From assembly GCA_014872785.1 (NCBI GenBank), contig WKFJ01000066.1, forward strand, positions 1-40,155: 40,155 nt of DNA. Reading direction: 5' to 3'. Numbering within the stretch: the stretch's first letter is position 1; the number at the start of each line of letters is the position of its first letter. The notes beneath the pieces were generated by a model. That model saw only the letters and a list, made by a program, of their open reading frames with translations. It was not told the origin of the DNA and did no database searches. Made by a program: the position numbers and the translations under genes. Below are positions 38,114 to 40,155 of the stretch, piece after piece. The DNA comes from Alteromonadaceae bacterium. Its GTDB lineage: Bacteria > Pseudomonadota > Gammaproteobacteria > Enterobacterales > Alteromonadaceae.

Positions 38114-39523
38114 ATGACTGTAGTGACTCGTTTTGCTCCTAGCCCTACCGGCTATTTGCACGTTGGCGGCGCACGCACCGCACTTTATTCTTGGCTTTAC
38201 ACAAAGAACCAAGGTGGCGAATTTGTACTTCGCATAGAAGATACCGATATTGAACGTTCCACCCAAGCAGCAATTGATGCCATTTTAGAGGGCATGCAAT
38301 GGCTTGGTCTTGAGTGGGATAAAGGACCTTATTATCAAACCAAGCGTTTTGACCGTTATAAAGAGTTAATTGAACAACTGCTTGCTGAAGGTAAGGCATA
38401 TAAGTGTTTTATGCCTGCAGAGGAATTAGATGCCATTCGTGAAGCGCAAAAGGAAAGGGGAGAGAAACCTCGTTACCCTGGTACGTGGCGTGACCGAACT
38501 GACCATCCAGAAGGTCAGCCATTTGTTATTCGCTTTAGAAACCCGCTAGAAGGCACCGTGGTGATCAAAGACCACATTCGCGGCACGATAGAAATTCAAA
38601 ACGAAGAGTTGGATGATTTGATTATCCAGCGCAGTGACGGTACACCAACTTACAACTTCTGTGTTGTGGTTGATGATTGGGATATGGGTGTTAGCCATGT
38701 TGTGCGTGGGGAAGACCATATTAATAATACGCCGAGACAGATTAACATCTTAGAAGCATTGGGTGCGCCTGTTCCAGAGTATGCCCATGTATCTATGATC
38801 TTGGGTGATGATGGTAAGAAGCTGTCTAAACGTCACGGTGCTGTGAGCGTTATGCAATATCGCGACGACGGTTATTTGCCTGAGGCCGTGCTCAACTACT
38901 TGGTAAGACTAGGTTGGTCACATGGCGATCAGGAAATCTTCTCAAAAGAAGAAATGATTGAACTGTTTAACTTAGATGCAATTTCGCCATCGGCGTCTGC
39001 ATTTAACACTGAAAAGCTGATTTGGTTGAATCAACATTACATGAAAACCATGCCGGCGGAAGAGGTGGCAAAACACCTTGTTTGGCATTTTGAACAGTTA
39101 GGTGTAGACACTGCAAATGGGCCATCTCTTGAATCAGTGATTGCGATTCAAGCAGATCGCGTAAAAACCTTAAAAGAAATGGCTGAGATTAGTCAGTATT
39201 TCTATAAGGAGTATGACAGCTTTGACGAAAAAGCCGCGAAGAAACACTTGCGCCCGGTTGCCAAAGACCCACTAGAAGCCGTTGCTGCTAAGCTGGCAAG
39301 CCTTGAGCAGTGGAGCGCTGAAGCAATTCACGAAGCGATTAATAAAACCGCAGAAGAGTTAGAAGTTGGCATGGGTAAAGTGGGAATGCCATTGCGCGTA
39401 GCAGTGACAGGTTCAGGAAATTCACCTTCGCTAGATGTGACCTTAAACCTGTTAAATAAAGAGCAAATTGCCCAACGAATCGACAAAGCGCTCAAATTCA
39501 TAGCAGATAGAGAAAATTCTTAA
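38114..39523 (+). CDS. gltX: Glutamyl-tRNA synthetase
   Basis: The 469-residue class I synthetase starts at ATG 38114; the TTG two codons earlier is unlikely. The HIGH-equivalent is GYLHVGGARTA, the KMSKS-equivalent KKLSKRHGAVS; RFAPSPTG and the FVLRIEDTD strand are also family-typical. It charges tRNA-Glu, two genes for which lie just downstream. Length matches proteobacterial GltX. No sign of damage. Confidence 0.97.
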   Translation: MTVVTRFAPSPTGYLHVGGARTALYSWLYTKNQGGEFVLRIEDTDIERSTQAAIDAILEGMQWLGLEWDKGPYYQTKRFDRYKELIEQLLAEGKAYKCFMPAEELDAIREAQKERGEKPRYPGTWRDRTDHPEGQPFVIRFRNPLEGTVVIKDHIRGTIEIQNEELDDLIIQRSDGTPTYNFCVVVDDWDMGVSHVVRGEDHINNTPRQINILEALGAPVPEYAHVSMILGDDGKKLSKRHGAVSVMQYRDDGYLPEAVLNYLVRLGWSHGDQEIFSKEEMIELFNLDAISPSASAFNTEKLIWLNQHYMKTMPAEEVAKHLVWHFEQLGVDTANGPSLESVIAIQADRVKTLKEMAEISQYFYKEYDSFDEKAAKKHLRPVAKDPLEAVAAKLASLEQWSAEAIHEAINKTAEELEVGMGKVGMPLRVAVTGSGNSPSLDVTLNLLNKEQIAQRIDKALKFIADRENS

Positions 39524-39531
39524 AAAAAGCG

Positions 39532-39560
39532 TTGACATAAAATCGTCACAACTCTAGAAT
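39532..39560 (+). promoter_or_regulatory. Sigma-70 promoter of the tRNA-Ala-Glu operon
   Basis: TTGACA (39532-39537) and TAGAAT (39555-39560) are 17 bases apart, followed by the GC-rich discriminator GCGCCCC, typical of stable RNA promoters under stringent control. Confidence 0.85.
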
Positions 39561-39637
39561 GCGCCCCGCTGTCAAGGAATGGCACACCAGCACAACGGAA
39601 TGACTAGTACGACATTGTTTAAAGCAAAAAGTACTAC

Positions 39638-39713
<76 letters not shown>

Positions 39714-39726
39714 AAACGTCCTAAGT

Positions 39727-39802
39727 GTCCCCTTCGTCTAGAGGCCTAGGACACCGCCCTTTCACGGCGGTAACAGGGGTTCGAATCCCCTAGGGGACGC
39801 CA
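39727..39802 (+). tRNA. tRNA-Glu (UUC)
   Basis: A 76-base gene with anticodon UUC in CCCTTTCACGG, acceptor GTCCCCT/AGGGGAC and encoded CCA. It follows tRNA-Ala after 13 bases. Confidence 0.96.
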
Positions 39803-39814
39803 ATTTTTAAGGCG

Positions 39815-39857
39815 TTGAATTAAAGAGAACACTAGGCCGTTCATCACTTTAATTCAA
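39815..39857. repeat. Inverted repeat between the tRNA-Glu genes
   Basis: TTGAATTAAAG (39815-39825) and CTTTAATTCAA (39847-39857) form an 11-bp stem with a 21-base loop in the spacer between the two tRNA-Glu genes. It has no T-run and may be a processing or pausing structure. Confidence 0.5.
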
Positions 39858-39938
39858 ACAGATGCTACACTGTAAAGGTAGCCGACTATACACCACACCT
39901 AGGCAGGTAATAGTTGTAACGATTTATGGCAGTTTACT

Positions 39939-40014
39939 GTCCCCTTCGTCTAGAGGCCTAGGACACCGCCCTTTCACGGCGGTAACAGGGGTTCGAATCC
40001 CCTAGGGGACGCCA
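39939..40014 (+). tRNA. tRNA-Glu (UUC)
   Basis: Identical in sequence to the tRNA-Glu at 39727-39802, including encoded CCA. It is followed after three bases by a strong terminator. Confidence 0.96.
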
Positions 40015-40017
40015 AAT

Positions 40018-40051
40018 AAAAAAGCCCGCTCAGCAATGAGCGGGCTTTTTT
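40018..40051 (+). terminator. Rho-independent terminator of the tRNA operon
   Basis: Stem AAAGCCCGCTCA/TGAGCGGGCTTT with loop GCAA and a run of six T. It ends the tRNA-Ala-Glu-Glu transcript. Confidence 0.93.
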
Positions 40052-40155
40052 GTTTGTTGCCTACGGGTGCCGAACCCCTCGGTTCGACTGGAATGTCGGG
40101 AACAATCCAGAACGCGCTTTAGCGCGGCCACGAAGTGGTGGAGGGCGGGAAGCCC

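Overview
This window looks like a marine gammaproteobacterium of the Alteromonadales/Vibrionales kind. The DNA is AT-rich, and the right end is ordinary chromosome: gltX followed by tRNA-Ala(GGC) and two tRNA-Glu(UUC), plus azlCD and a tandem tRNA-Val(UAC) pair. I could not search databases, so the genus is not fixed and all novelty statements are provisional.

Layout. (1) 1-13.8 kb is a decayed accessory zone. It holds solitary antitoxins (AbrB/MazE-like, TIGR02574-like, DUF1778/TacA-like, HigA-like, ParD-like), a Fic protein behind a four-copy 20-bp repeat, a low-molecular-weight phosphatase, a four-gene hypothetical operon behind a perfect LexA-type palindrome, and many broken genes: a GNAT toxin fragment, an integrase N-terminus, a zinc-ribbon gene with two stops, a WYL-domain (BrxR/CapW-like) regulator with a frameshift and an amber codon, and a decayed duplicate of one operon gene. 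(2) 14.2-33.4 kb is a compact system of 13 genes. A plus-strand operon (Ski2-like helicase with SWIM finger, TGT/DpdA-like enzyme, VUT-family queuosine-precursor transporter) runs convergently into minus-strand operons: queD, a TGT/DpdA-like fusion, a NurA-like nuclease and HerA; then a small HTH protein, a nuclease-like protein, a UvrD-like helicase, a Cas4/AddB-like Fe-S nuclease, a second nuclease-like protein and a second Ski2/Hel308-like helicase. (3) 33.7-36.5 kb is an integration module: HD-domain protein, tyrosine recombinase, excisionase-like HTH, Xre repressor with palindromic operators, and 11-bp repeats beside the tRNA-Val genes. (4) 36.5 kb to the end is core chromosome.

How it may work together. 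Two TGT-like proteins with the catalytic aspartates in place, together with QueD and a precursor transporter, point to insertion of a 7-deazaguanine base. With four motor proteins and several nucleases alongside rather than tRNA-modification partners, the simplest reading is a DNA modification and restriction system related to dpd. The partner set differs from the Salmonella dpd cluster as I know it: I see no DpdB, DpdC or PLD-type DpdK, and instead HerA-NurA, a split UvrD/PD-(D/E)XK pair and a pair of related large proteins. I regard this as the candidate undescribed system in the window. Its small HTH gene carries a 7-bp tandem duplication that breaks the reading frame, so this copy may be altered in regulation.
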